In this document: one piece after another, positions 33,779-44,333 of the stretch
Numbering within the stretch: position 1 is the first letter of the stretch
Layout: each line of letters begins with the position of its first letter
Source of the DNA: Nocardioides sp. S-1144
GTDB taxonomy: Bacteria > Actinomycetota > Actinomycetes > Propionibacteriales > Nocardioidaceae
Length of the DNA: 64,000 bases
NCBI RefSeq assembly: GCF_005954645.2
Contig: NZ_CP040695.2
Coordinates: 3,968,001 to 4,032,000, forward strand
Direction of reading: 5' to 3'
The notes under the pieces: model-generated
The model's input: only the letters and a program-made list of their open reading frames with translations
Told to the model about the DNA's origin: nothing
Database searches by the model: none
Made by a program: the position numbers and the translations under genes

Positions 33779-34510
33779 TCAGCCGCGCCAGGTGGTGTCG
33801 GGGGCGCCGTCGGAGAGGTCGGCGTGCTCGCGGACCCAGGAGTGCATGGCGATCGCCGCCGCGGCCGAGGCGTTGATCGAGCGGGTGGAGCCGAACTGGG
33901 CGATCGAGAAGGTGCCGGCGCAGACGTCGCGGGCGGCGTCGGAGAGCCCGGGCCCCTCCTGCCCGAACAGGAAGCAGACGCGGCGCGGCAGCCGCATCGT
34001 CTCGAGGTGGGCCGAGCCGGGGAGGTTGTCGATGCCCCAGACGGGGACGCCGCCGCCGGGCCGGTCGGCGAGGTACCCGGCGAGGTCGCCGGCGCTCGGG
34101 TGGTGCCGCACGTGCTGGTAGCGGTCGGTCACCATCGCGCCGCGCCGGTTCCAGCGGCGGTTGCCGACGATGTGCACCTCCGCGGCGAGGAACGCGTTCG
34201 CGGAGCGGACGATCGTGCCGATGTTGAAGTCGTGCTGCCAGTTCTCGATCGCCACGTGGAACCCGTGGCGGCGCGCGTCGAGGTCGGCCCGGATCGCCTC
34301 GACGCTCCAGTAGCGGTAGCGGTCGACGACGTTGCGCCGGTCACCGGCGCCCAGCAGCTCGGGGTCGTAGACCTCGCTGCCCGCGCCGTCGGGCCACGGA
34401 CCGGGCCACGGACCGACGCCGACCTCGACCGGTCCGTGCGGCATCGGGTCGTACGGCGCCCGCTGCTCGGCCCCCGCACTCGGGGGGATCTCAGGGTCGG
34501 CCGGATGCAC
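33779..34510 (-). CDS. SpoU/TrmH-family RNA 2'-O-methyltransferase
   Basis: 243 aa. SPOUT knot motifs 1-3 are present: motif 1 HDFNIGTIVRSANAF (Asn and Arg catalytic), motif 2 VCFLFGQEGPGLS (SAM site) and motif 3 SIAQFGSTRSINASAAAAIAMH. An N-terminal ~75-residue Pro-rich extension is additional to the catalytic domain. Methylates a ribose 2'-OH in rRNA or tRNA; the target base is unknown. GTG 34510 has TAGCGT 6 nt upstream. Divergent from DedA. Confidence 0.87.
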   Translation of the reverse strand: MHPADPEIPPSAGAEQRAPYDPMPHGPVEVGVGPWPGPWPDGAGSEVYDPELLGAGDRRNVVDRYRYWSVEAIRADLDARRHGFHVAIENWQHDFNIGTIVRSANAFLAAEVHIVGNRRWNRRGAMVTDRYQHVRHHPSAGDLAGYLADRPGGGVPVWGIDNLPGSAHLETMRLPRRVCFLFGQEGPGLSDAARDVCAGTFSIAQFGSTRSINASAAAAIAMHSWVREHADLSDGAPDTTWRG

Positions 34511-34516
34511 AGGGAG

Positions 34517-34535
34517 ACGCTACGACAGGTAGGTT
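34517..34535. promoter_or_regulatory. Divergent leaderless -10 boxes of the SpoU and DedA genes
   Basis: TAGCGT on the minus strand (34522-34517) is 6 nt from GTG 34510. TAGGTT on the plus strand (34530-34535) is 6 nt from GTG 34542. The two promoters are only 7 bp apart, so their polymerases would compete. Confidence 0.55.
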
Positions 34536-34541
34536 TTGGGT

Positions 34542-35264
34542 GTGAGTCTGCTGGTTGCCGTCCCTGATCTCGTCCCGTTGCTGCTGGGGATCAAGTGGAT
34601 GGAGCCCGAGTGGCTCCTCGACAACTTCGGCGGCACGCTGATCTGGATCAGCCTGGCGATCGTCTTCGTCGAGTGCGGTCTGTTCTTCCCGTTCCTGCCC
34701 GGCGACACGCTGCTCTTCGCGCTCGGCCTGTTCATCGCCGGCGAGCAGATCCACATCTTCGGCATGGGCGAACCGCTCGTCGAGCTCGCCGTCGCGCTCG
34801 TGCTGCTGACGATCGCCGGCTTCCTGGGCAACGTCGTGGGCTACGAGATCGGCCGCAAGCTGGGCCCACCGCTCTACGAGCGCGACGGGCGGATCCTCAA
34901 GCGCAAGTACTTCGACAACACCACCGCGTTCTTCGACAAGCACGGCAACAAGGCCCTGGTCATCGGCCGCTTCGTGCCCTTCGTCCGCACCTACATCACC
35001 GTGGTCGCCGGGGTCACGCAGATGGAGCGGCGCCGCTTCTTCACCTGGAGCGCCATCGGCGCGGTGCTCTGGGTCTGCTCGATCACCATGCTCGGCTACT
35101 TCCTCGGGGCGACGTTCCCCTCGATCGGCGACAACATCGACTACGCGATGATCGCGATCCTCATCTTCACCCTGGCGCCCCTGGTCTACGAGGGCGTCAA
35201 GCACCGGCGCGAGCTGCGCCGCGGCGAGGACCCCGACGCCGAGGCCCGCACGGCCGAGGCGTAG
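34542..35264 (+). CDS. DedA-family membrane protein
   Basis: 240-aa polytopic protein of the DedA/VTT family, thought to move lipids (undecaprenyl phosphate, phosphatidylethanolamine) between leaflets or keep the proton gradient. Motifs are VFVECGLFFPFLPGDTLLFALG, the re-entrant GYEIGRKLG and the conserved ALVIGRFVPFVRTYITVVAGVTQM. The in-frame TTG at 34536 is rejected because it lies next to the -10 box; GTG 34542 is exactly 6 nt from TAGGTT. Confidence 0.9.
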   Translation: MSLLVAVPDLVPLLLGIKWMEPEWLLDNFGGTLIWISLAIVFVECGLFFPFLPGDTLLFALGLFIAGEQIHIFGMGEPLVELAVALVLLTIAGFLGNVVGYEIGRKLGPPLYERDGRILKRKYFDNTTAFFDKHGNKALVIGRFVPFVRTYITVVAGVTQMERRRFFTWSAIGAVLWVCSITMLGYFLGATFPSIGDNIDYAMIAILIFTLAPLVYEGVKHRRELRRGEDPDAEARTAEA

Positions 35265-35270
35265 GGCTCG

Positions 35271-35293
35271 CGCCCGGGCATCACGCCCGGGCG
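35271..35293. terminator. Hairpin terminator between DedA and pyrE
   Basis: CGCCCGGGC (35271-35279), loop ATCAC, GCCCGGGCG (35285-35293): a 9-bp perfect stem between two convergent stops. The pyrE stop codon is in the loop. Confidence 0.65.
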
Positions 35294-35823
35294 GCGCGGA
35301 CGGCGTCCAGGTCGGCCTTGGTGAGGATCGAGCGGACCTCGAGCCCGACGTCGGCGAGCGGGTTCTGCCCGGCCGGCGAGCGGTCGATCGCGCAGACGAC
35401 CACCTCGACGATCGCGCCGCCCTCGCGCAGCGCCCGGGTGGCGTCGCGCACGGCGCCGCCGGTGGTGATGACGTCCTCGACGAGCGTCACCCGCCGCCCG
35501 GCGTACGGCGGGCCCTCGGCGAGCTTGCAGGTGCCGTAGGTCTTCGCCTCCTTGCGCACGAAGAGGGCCGGGGTGCCGGTGATCGAGCTGACCACCGTGG
35601 CGATCGGGATGCCGCCCATCTCGAGGCCGCCGAGCAGCTCGGTGTCCTGCGGGATCACCTGGATCATCTCGCGCGCGACCCGGCCGAGCAGCAGCGGATC
35701 GGCCTCGAAGAGGTACTTGTCGAAGTACTCGTGCGAGACCTGGCCGGAGCGGAGGGTGAACTCCCCGGTCAGGCGGCAGCAGGCGTCGATGTCGGCAGCG
35801 AGGGAGTCGTCCGTGGTCGTCAC
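35281..35823 (-). CDS. pyrE: Orotate phosphoribosyltransferase
   Basis: 180-aa enzyme making OMP from orotate and PRPP in pyrimidine synthesis. Phosphoribosyltransferase PRPP loop VTLVEDVITTGGAVRDA, catalytic Lys segment FVRKEAKTYGTCKLAEG, and the N-terminal GEFTLRSGQVSHEYFDKY are typical. GTG 35823 has GAGACT 6 nt upstream (a weak -10). Divergent from the aminotransferase. Confidence 0.95.
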   Translation of the reverse strand: MTTTDDSLAADIDACCRLTGEFTLRSGQVSHEYFDKYLFEADPLLLGRVAREMIQVIPQDTELLGGLEMGGIPIATVVSSITGTPALFVRKEAKTYGTCKLAEGPPYAGRRVTLVEDVITTGGAVRDATRALREGGAIVEVVVCAIDRSPAGQNPLADVGLEVRSILTKADLDAVRAARA

Positions 35824-35842
35824 CGGGCCAGTCTCCCAGGAC

Positions 35843-35848
35843 TAGTGT
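35843..35848 (+). promoter_or_regulatory. -10 box TAGTGT of aminotransferase, near-leaderless
   Basis: TAGTGT ends 7 nt before GTG 35856. Confidence 0.5.
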
Positions 35849-35855
35849 CGACGAG

Positions 35856-37019
35856 GTGACCGCGTCCCGCCTGCACGGCATCCCCCCGACCATCTTCGCC
35901 CAGATGTCGGCCCTCGCCGTCCGCACCGGCTCGGTCAACCTCGGCCAGGGGTTCCCCGACGAGGACGGGCCTCCCGAGGTCGTCGACGCCGCGGTGGCGG
36001 CGATGCGGGGCGGCGCCAACCAGTACGCCCCCGGCATCGGCGTCCCCGCGCTGCGGCAGGCCGTGGCCGAGCACCAGCGCCGCCACTACGGCCTCGAGCT
36101 CGACCCCGACACCGAGGTCGCGATCACCACCGGCTGCACCGAGGGCATCGCCGCGGCGCTGCTCGGGCTGGTCGAGCCGGCCGACGAGGTCGTCGTCCTC
36201 GAGCCCTACTACGACTCCTACCTGGCGATGCTGCAGGTGGCCGGGGCGGTGCGCCGTCCGGTGACGCTGCGCTCCCCCGACTTCCGCCTCGACCCCGACG
36301 AGCTGCGGGCCGCGGTGACGCCGCGGACCCGGTTCGTGCTGCTCAACAGCCCGCACAACCCCACCGGCACCGTGCTGAGCGCCGAGGAGCTGGCCGCGGT
36401 GGCCGCGCTGGCCGTCGAGCACGACCTCACCGTGATCACCGACGAGGTCTACGAGCACCTCGTCTTCGACGGGGCGGCGCACACCCCGATCGCGACGCTG
36501 CCCGGGATGGCCGAGCGCACGCTGACGCTCTCGAGCGTCGGGAAGTCGTACTCCCTGACCGGCTGGAAGGTCGGCTGGGCGAGCGGGCCCGCACACCTGG
36601 TGAGCGCCCTGATGGCCGCCAAGCAGTGGCTGACCTACACCTCCGGGGCGCCCCTGCAGCCGGCCGTCGCGCACGCCCTGACCGAGCACGCGGGGTACCC
36701 GGCGGCGCTCGCGGTCGAGCTCCGGGCCAAGCGCGACCAGCTCGTCGCGGGCCTGCGGGCGGCGGGCCTGCCGACGACCACGCCGCAGGGCACCTACTTC
36801 GCGACGTCCGACGTCGGCGACCTCGGCTGGGACGACGGCCTGGCGTTCTGCCTGGCGCTGCCCGAGCGGGCCGGCGTGGTCGCCGTCCCGGAGCAGGTCT
36901 TCCACGACGACCCGCGCGGCCCCGGCCGGCACCTGGTGCGGTGGGCCTTCTGCAAGCGCGCCGAGGTGATCGCCGAGGCGACGTCGCGGCTGGCCGCGGC
37001 CCGGCTCAGCGCCGGGTGA
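35856..37019 (+). CDS. PLP-dependent class I/II aminotransferase (DapC/methionine-aminotransferase-like)
   Basis: 387-aa fold-type I aminotransferase. The PLP Lys motif is LSSVGKSYSLTGWKVGW (Lys ~231). VNLGQGFPDEDGPPEV, NQYAPGIGVPALRQAVAEH, ITTGCTEGIAAAL, PYYDSYLAML and NSPHNPTGTVLS are the usual substrate and cofactor segments. This subgroup includes N-succinyldiaminopimelate transaminase and methionine/aromatic transaminases, so the exact substrate is not fixed. Its last 14 bp overlap the end of the convergent gene. Confidence 0.88.
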   Translation: MTASRLHGIPPTIFAQMSALAVRTGSVNLGQGFPDEDGPPEVVDAAVAAMRGGANQYAPGIGVPALRQAVAEHQRRHYGLELDPDTEVAITTGCTEGIAAALLGLVEPADEVVVLEPYYDSYLAMLQVAGAVRRPVTLRSPDFRLDPDELRAAVTPRTRFVLLNSPHNPTGTVLSAEELAAVAALAVEHDLTVITDEVYEHLVFDGAAHTPIATLPGMAERTLTLSSVGKSYSLTGWKVGWASGPAHLVSALMAAKQWLTYTSGAPLQPAVAHALTEHAGYPAALAVELRAKRDQLVAGLRAAGLPTTTPQGTYFATSDVGDLGWDDGLAFCLALPERAGVVAVPEQVFHDDPRGPGRHLVRWAFCKRAEVIAEATSRLAAARLSAG

Positions 37020-38097
37020 ACCAGGCCGCCGACTCGCGCCGCAGCAGCAGCACGGCGACGGCCACGCAGGCGGCGGTGACGAGCAGCGGCGCGATGACCA
37101 GGATCCCCAGCAGGCTGGCCAGGGCGGCACCGATCGCCGAGACGACCAGGGTGATGCGGGCGCCGTTGCTGCCGCGCAGGGTGAGCACCGCGAGCACCAC
37201 CGCGACGACGGCCCAGATCGCGAAGACCACGAGCATCCCGATGGCGACGTCGGCGAGCAGGCTGGGGTCGAGGTCCTCGTAGGCGGCGTTGGAGCCGATC
37301 TCGGAGGCGACCTCGTCCTCGAAAGCCGTCCGGTCACCGGCGACGAACAGGACGCCGAGCGCGACGAAGCCGGCCACGAGGGTCGAGGTCACGATCGTCG
37401 CGACGGCCGCGGCCAGGACCTGCGGCGGGCGGGACGTCGGCGCCGGGCCCTGCCGGTGGCCGCCGTACAGGGGCGCGGGCTGGTGGGCGGGCTGGTCGTA
37501 CCGGGGGGCGTCGGGGGCCTGGGGTGCCTGGGGTGCCTGGTCGGGCGCGGTCGGGGCGGTGGGCGTGGTCCGCTCGGCCGGCGGGACGTAGGAGGTGGCG
37601 GTGTGGGTCGAGGGACCGAACGGGTCGGGTTGCGACGGGTCGCGGCGGGCGACCTGCGGCGACGGCGCCGCGACGCCGGCGAACCAGTCGCGCGCCGGCT
37701 GGAGCCAGAGCATCACGATCGCCGCGACGACGACGGCCGCGAGGAACCCCGACGTCGACAGGCCCGCGACCAGCAGCACCGGCGCCAGGATGCTCAGCGC
37801 CAGCCGCGCGCTGCGGGCGCGCCGCAGCACCTGCCAGCCCAGGATCGTCGACGCCGCGGCGGCACCGCCGGCCACCAGGCACAGGACCCGCAGGATCGAC
37901 TGGACGTCGTCGACGCTCAGCCCGAGCCCGGACGTCGGCGGCTCGGCGATCAGCCGCGCGGCCGACTCCTGCGCCTCGATCGACCCGAGCGAGGCCATCT
38001 GGTCGAAGGTCAGCAGCACCACGAACAGCGAGCCGCCCATGATGACGCCGCCCAGCAGGGACACCTGTCGCGGTCGGGGGATCGTCTTCTCGGCCAC
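37006..38097 (-). CDS. Polytopic membrane protein with Pro-rich cytoplasmic linker
   Basis: 363 aa. Three or four TM helices in the N-terminal third (LLGGVIMGGSLFVVLLTF, LCLVAGGAAAASTILGW, LALSILAPVLLVAGL, AAVVVAAIVMLWL) are followed by a ~90-residue Pro/Ala/Gln-rich linker (including APQAPQAPDAP) and three to four more TM helices at the C-terminus. Expected to be conserved in actinobacteria but not recognised as a named family. GTG 38097 has GAGACT 6 nt upstream. Confidence 0.65.
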   Translation of the reverse strand: MAEKTIPRPRQVSLLGGVIMGGSLFVVLLTFDQMASLGSIEAQESAARLIAEPPTSGLGLSVDDVQSILRVLCLVAGGAAAASTILGWQVLRRARSARLALSILAPVLLVAGLSTSGFLAAVVVAAIVMLWLQPARDWFAGVAAPSPQVARRDPSQPDPFGPSTHTATSYVPPAERTTPTAPTAPDQAPQAPQAPDAPRYDQPAHQPAPLYGGHRQGPAPTSRPPQVLAAAVATIVTSTLVAGFVALGVLFVAGDRTAFEDEVASEIGSNAAYEDLDPSLLADVAIGMLVVFAIWAVVAVVLAVLTLRGSNGARITLVVSAIGAALASLLGILVIAPLLVTAACVAVAVLLLRRESAAWFTRR

Positions 38098-38157
38098 GAC
38101 CCCAGTCTCCCAGAGAAGACCTGAGGGCGCGGCCCCGCACCTGGGCCGGGGGCGGGA

Positions 38158-38220
38158 TTTCCCCGGTCGACCGGGGAAACCTGAACCTGGGGGCCGGGAT
38201 CCCGGCCCCCAGGTTCAGGT
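38158..38220. terminator. Two adjacent perfect palindromes downstream of clpB
   Basis: A 22-bp palindrome at 38158-38179 (core CCCCGGTCGACCGGGG) abuts, sharing one base, a perfect 42-bp palindrome at 38179-38220 with core GGGGCCGGGATCCCGGCCCC. Both lie 53 bp or more beyond the clpB stop and read in the same direction as its transcript. They fit strong loopless terminator stems, or cruciform-forming elements. Confidence 0.65.
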
Positions 38221-38272
38221 ATCGGCCGCCCAGTCGGGCGTGGCAGCCAGCGGGCAGGGCCGCGGGAGCGCG

Positions 38273-40858
<2,586 letters not shown>

Positions 40859-40947
40859 GGGGCAATGCTCCTGCGGTACGGGTCCGAGCGGGTCGGAACG
40901 GGTGGATCGGTGGCCCGACGGAGTCGGACACCCGGTTCAACGTAGCA

Positions 40948-40974
40948 AGAGTTGAGTCTGTTCCACTCAACTCT
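40948..40974. promoter_or_regulatory. HAIR operator (HspR-binding site) upstream of clpB
   Basis: AGAGTTGAGT-N7-ACTCAACTCT is a perfect inverted repeat with 10-bp arms. It matches the known HspR/HAIR consensus CTTGAGT-N7-ACTCAAG apart from the outer base. It lies 90 bp before the clpB start. The HspR gene is in this window (55293-55727). Confidence 0.9.
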
Positions 40975-41018
40975 GGTCATCTGTCACGGTGACCGACGAG
41001 CCGGACGCACCGCCCGAC

Positions 41019-41024
41019 TACCCT
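41019..41024 (+). promoter_or_regulatory. -10 box TACCCT, near-leaderless
   Basis: TACCCT ends 7 nt before ATG 41032 and would drive the HAD-GH65 pair. Confidence 0.5.
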
Positions 41025-41031
41025 CAGGCGC

Positions 41032-41793
41032 ATGATCGTCGACTGGTCCTCGTACCGCGCCGTCCTGTTCGACCTCGACGGCGTCATCACGCCGACCGCC
41101 GAGGTCCACATGCGCGCCTGGGCGCAGATGTTCAACGACTTCCTGCGCGGGCGCGGGGTCGAGGAGCCCTACACCGACGCCGACTACTTCGAGCACGTCG
41201 ACGGCAAGCCGCGCTACGACGGCGTCCGCGACTTCCTCGCCTCGCGCGACATCGTGCTGCCCGACGGCACCCCCGAGGACCCCGCCGACCAGGCGGCCGG
41301 CGCCGAGACCGTGTGCGGGCTCGGCAACCGCAAGAACGACGCCTTCGGCCAGGTGCTGCGCGACGAGGGCGTCGCGGCCTACCCGGGCTCGCTGCGCCTG
41401 CTCGAGGAGCTGCGCGAGCGCGGCACCGCGCTGGCCATCGTGTCGTCGTCGAAGAACGCCCCCGACGTGCTGGCCGCCGCCGGCGTCACCGACTACTTCA
41501 CCGTCGTCGTGCACGGCGGCGTCGCCGCCGAGCGGGGACTCCGGGGCAAGCCGGCGCCCGACACCTACCAGGAGGCGGCGCGCGAGCTGGGCGTGCCCGA
41601 CGAGAGCGCCGTCGTCGTCGAGGACGCCACCAGCGGCGTCGCGGCCGGTGCCGCCGGCACCTTCGGGCTCGTCGTCGGGGTCGACCGCGGCGTCGGGCAC
41701 GACGCGCTCACCCGGGCCGGCGCCGACGTCGTCGTCGACGACCTCGACGAGCTCACCACGGCCGCTGCGACCCCCGGGGAGGAGCAGCGGTGA
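41032..41793 (+). CDS. HAD hydrolase, beta-phosphoglucomutase family
   Basis: 253 aa. HAD motif 1 FDLDGVITPTAEVH (nucleophile Asp and acid/base Asp), motif 2 AIVSSSKNAPDVL, motif 3 Lys in RGKPAPDTYQEAARELG and motif 4 VVEDATSGVAAG are complete. With the GH65 gene starting inside its stop codon (GTGA), it probably converts beta-glucose 1-phosphate made by the phosphorylase into glucose 6-phosphate. Confidence 0.9.
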   Translation: MIVDWSSYRAVLFDLDGVITPTAEVHMRAWAQMFNDFLRGRGVEEPYTDADYFEHVDGKPRYDGVRDFLASRDIVLPDGTPEDPADQAAGAETVCGLGNRKNDAFGQVLRDEGVAAYPGSLRLLEELRERGTALAIVSSSKNAPDVLAAAGVTDYFTVVVHGGVAAERGLRGKPAPDTYQEAARELGVPDESAVVVEDATSGVAAGAAGTFGLVVGVDRGVGHDALTRAGADVVVDDLDELTTAAATPGEEQR

Positions 41794-44324
41794 GCACCGT
41801 CGACCCGAACCTGACCGAGCGGCACGGCGCCAGCCACAAGGCCCCGCCCGCCGTCGACCCGCTCGACCGCACCCGCTTCCCGATCGACGAGTGGCGCCTG
41901 GTGGAGAGCCGGTTCGACTCCAGCGACCTCGGCACCACCGAGTCGGTGTTCAGCGTCGGCAACGGCTACCTCGGCCTGCGCGGCAACTACGAGGAGAGCC
42001 GCGACTTCGCCGCCAACGGCACCTTCATCAACGGCTTCCACGAGACCTGGCCGATCCAGCACGCCGAGGAGGCCTTCGGGTTCGCCAAGGTCGGCCAGAC
42101 GATCGTCAACGCCCCCGACGCCAAGGTGATCCGGCTCTACGTCGACGACGAGCCCCTCGAGCTGTCGACCGCCGACCTCGTCGAGTACGAGCGCGCCCTC
42201 GACTTCCGCACCGGCATTCTCTCCCGGCACGTCGTCTGGCGGACGCCGAGCGGGCGCCGGGTGCAGATCGACAGCACCCGGATGGTCTCCTTCACCCAGC
42301 GCCACCTGGCGGTGATGACCTTCGAGGTCACCCTCCTCGACGACGGCGCCCCGGTCACGATCAGCTCGCAGCTGCTGAACCGCCAGGACGCCGACCGCGG
42401 CGCCTCGGTCGAGATGGCCAAGGCCGCGGCCGAGTTCGACCCTCGCAAGGCCAGCCACTTCGCCAGCCGCGTCCTGGTGCCCGAGAACGACCACGGCGTG
42501 CTGCCCGACGGCCGGCTCGCGCTGCGCTACAAGACCGCCGAGAGCGGGATGACGATCGCCATCGCGGTCGACCACGAGCTCGAGACGGCCAGCCCGAGCA
42601 CCACGTCCTACGAGCGCAACGACGACATGATGAAGGCGATCTTCCACGTCACCGCCGAGCAGGGCGTCCCGATCCGGCTCACCAAGACCGTCGGCTACCA
42701 CTCCGCGCGGGTCGTGCCGACCGGCGAGCTGCTCGACCGCTGCCTGCGCACCCTCGACCGGGTCCGCGAGGAGGGCCTGGAGAAGGAGGCGCACGACCAG
42801 CGCGCCTGGCTCGACGAGTTCTGGGAGCGCTCCGACGTCGAGATCGCCGGCCAGCCCGCCCTGCAGCAGGCCACGCGCTGGAACCTCTACTCGCTGGCGC
42901 AAGCCTCGGCGCGCGCCGACGGCTCCGGCATCCCGGCGAAGGGGGTGACCGGGTCGGGCTACGGCGGGCACTACTTCTGGGACACCGAGATCTACGTGAT
43001 GCCGTTCCTCACCTACACCAACCCGTGGGCGGCCCGGAACGCGCTGCGCTTCCGCCACTCGCTGCTCGACTCCGCGCGGCACCGGGCCCGCCAGCTCGCG
43101 CAGAAGGGCGCGCTGTTCGCGTGGCGCACGATCAACGGCGAGGAGGCCTCGGCCTACTACGCCGCCGGCACCGCGCAGTACCACATCGACGCCGACATCG
43201 CCTACGCCCTCAGCCAGTACGTCAGCGCCACCGGCGACTACGAGTTCCTCGACCGGCAGGCCGTCGACATCCTCGTCGAGACCGCCCGGCTCTGGGCCGA
43301 CCTCGGCTTCTGGCGCGACGAGGACGGCGGGGCGTTCCACATCCACGGGGTCACCGGCCCCGACGAGTACACGACCGTCGTCAACGACAACCTGTACACG
43401 AACGTGATGGCGCGCTTCAACCTCGCCCGCGCCGCCGAGGCGGTGCGGTTCATCCAGGCCAAGCGGCCCGAGAACTTCCGCGAGATGGCCGCCCGCGTCG
43501 GCCTGCGCGACGGCGAGATCGAGCAGTGGGAGCGCGCCGCGGAGGCGATGAACATCCCCTTCGACGAGCACCTCGGCATCCACCCGCAGGACCTGCACTT
43601 CCTCGAGCGGGAGATGTGGGACCTCGACCACACGCCCCAGGACAAGCGGCCGCTGCTGCTCAACTACCACCCCCTGGTGATCTACCGGTTCCAGGTGCTC
43701 AAGCAGGCCGACGTCGTCCTCGCGCTCTTCCTGCAGGGCGAGCACTTCTCGCTGGAGCAGAAGAAGGCGGACTTCGACTACTACGACCCGATCACCACCG
43801 GTGACTCGACGCTCTCGGCGGTCGTGCAGTCGATCATCGCCGCCGAGGTCGGCTACCACGAGCTGGCGCTGCGCTACTTCCACGCGGCCCTGTTCGTCGA
43901 CCTCGCCGACCGCCACGGCAACACCTCCGACGGCGTCCACGTGGCCTCGACCGGCGGCGTCTGGAGCGCCCTGGCCTCCGGCTTCGGCGGCTTCCGCGAC
44001 CTCGGTGGCGGGCGCTGGTGCCTCGACCCGCGGCTCCCCGACGGCTGGGACTCCCTCACCTACCGGATCACCCTGCGCGGCACCCGGGTGCGGGTGCGCG
44101 TCGAGCCCGACGCCCTGCACCTCGAGGTCGAGCAGGCCGGGCCCGACGGGGGCGAGCTCTCCTTCGGCGTCAAGGGCGAGACGGTGAGCGTCGCTCCCGG
44201 TGCGCCCACGAGCGTCGTCCTCGACGGCCGCGGCCCGCGCCTGGAGGGGGTGCCGCCGAACCCCGCCGGCACCCGCCGCTCCGACGGCACCGTGATCACC
44301 GCGACGGTGCCCTCGGGCACCTGA
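41790..44324 (+). CDS. Glycoside hydrolase family 65 disaccharide phosphorylase
   Basis: 844 aa. GH65 segments: FSVGNGYLGLRGNYEE, RWNLYSLAQASARADGSGIPAKGVTGSGYGGHYFWDTEIYV-type barrel entrance, GVTGPDEYTTVVNDNLYTN with the general-acid Glu, and DLADRHGNTSDGVHVASTGGVW phosphate-site region near the C-terminus. Members phosphorolyse maltose, trehalose or kojibiose, releasing beta-glucose 1-phosphate; the exact sugar cannot be read. GTG 41790 overlaps the HAD stop. Confidence 0.92.
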   Translation: MSTVDPNLTERHGASHKAPPAVDPLDRTRFPIDEWRLVESRFDSSDLGTTESVFSVGNGYLGLRGNYEESRDFAANGTFINGFHETWPIQHAEEAFGFAKVGQTIVNAPDAKVIRLYVDDEPLELSTADLVEYERALDFRTGILSRHVVWRTPSGRRVQIDSTRMVSFTQRHLAVMTFEVTLLDDGAPVTISSQLLNRQDADRGASVEMAKAAAEFDPRKASHFASRVLVPENDHGVLPDGRLALRYKTAESGMTIAIAVDHELETASPSTTSYERNDDMMKAIFHVTAEQGVPIRLTKTVGYHSARVVPTGELLDRCLRTLDRVREEGLEKEAHDQRAWLDEFWERSDVEIAGQPALQQATRWNLYSLAQASARADGSGIPAKGVTGSGYGGHYFWDTEIYVMPFLTYTNPWAARNALRFRHSLLDSARHRARQLAQKGALFAWRTINGEEASAYYAAGTAQYHIDADIAYALSQYVSATGDYEFLDRQAVDILVETARLWADLGFWRDEDGGAFHIHGVTGPDEYTTVVNDNLYTNVMARFNLARAAEAVRFIQAKRPENFREMAARVGLRDGEIEQWERAAEAMNIPFDEHLGIHPQDLHFLEREMWDLDHTPQDKRPLLLNYHPLVIYRFQVLKQADVVLALFLQGEHFSLEQKKADFDYYDPITTGDSTLSAVVQSIIAAEVGYHELALRYFHAALFVDLADRHGNTSDGVHVASTGGVWSALASGFGGFRDLGGGRWCLDPRLPDGWDSLTYRITLRGTRVRVRVEPDALHLEVEQAGPDGGELSFGVKGETVSVAPGAPTSVVLDGRGPRLEGVPPNPAGTRRSDGTVITATVPSGT

Positions 44325-44333
44325 CGCCGGAGG

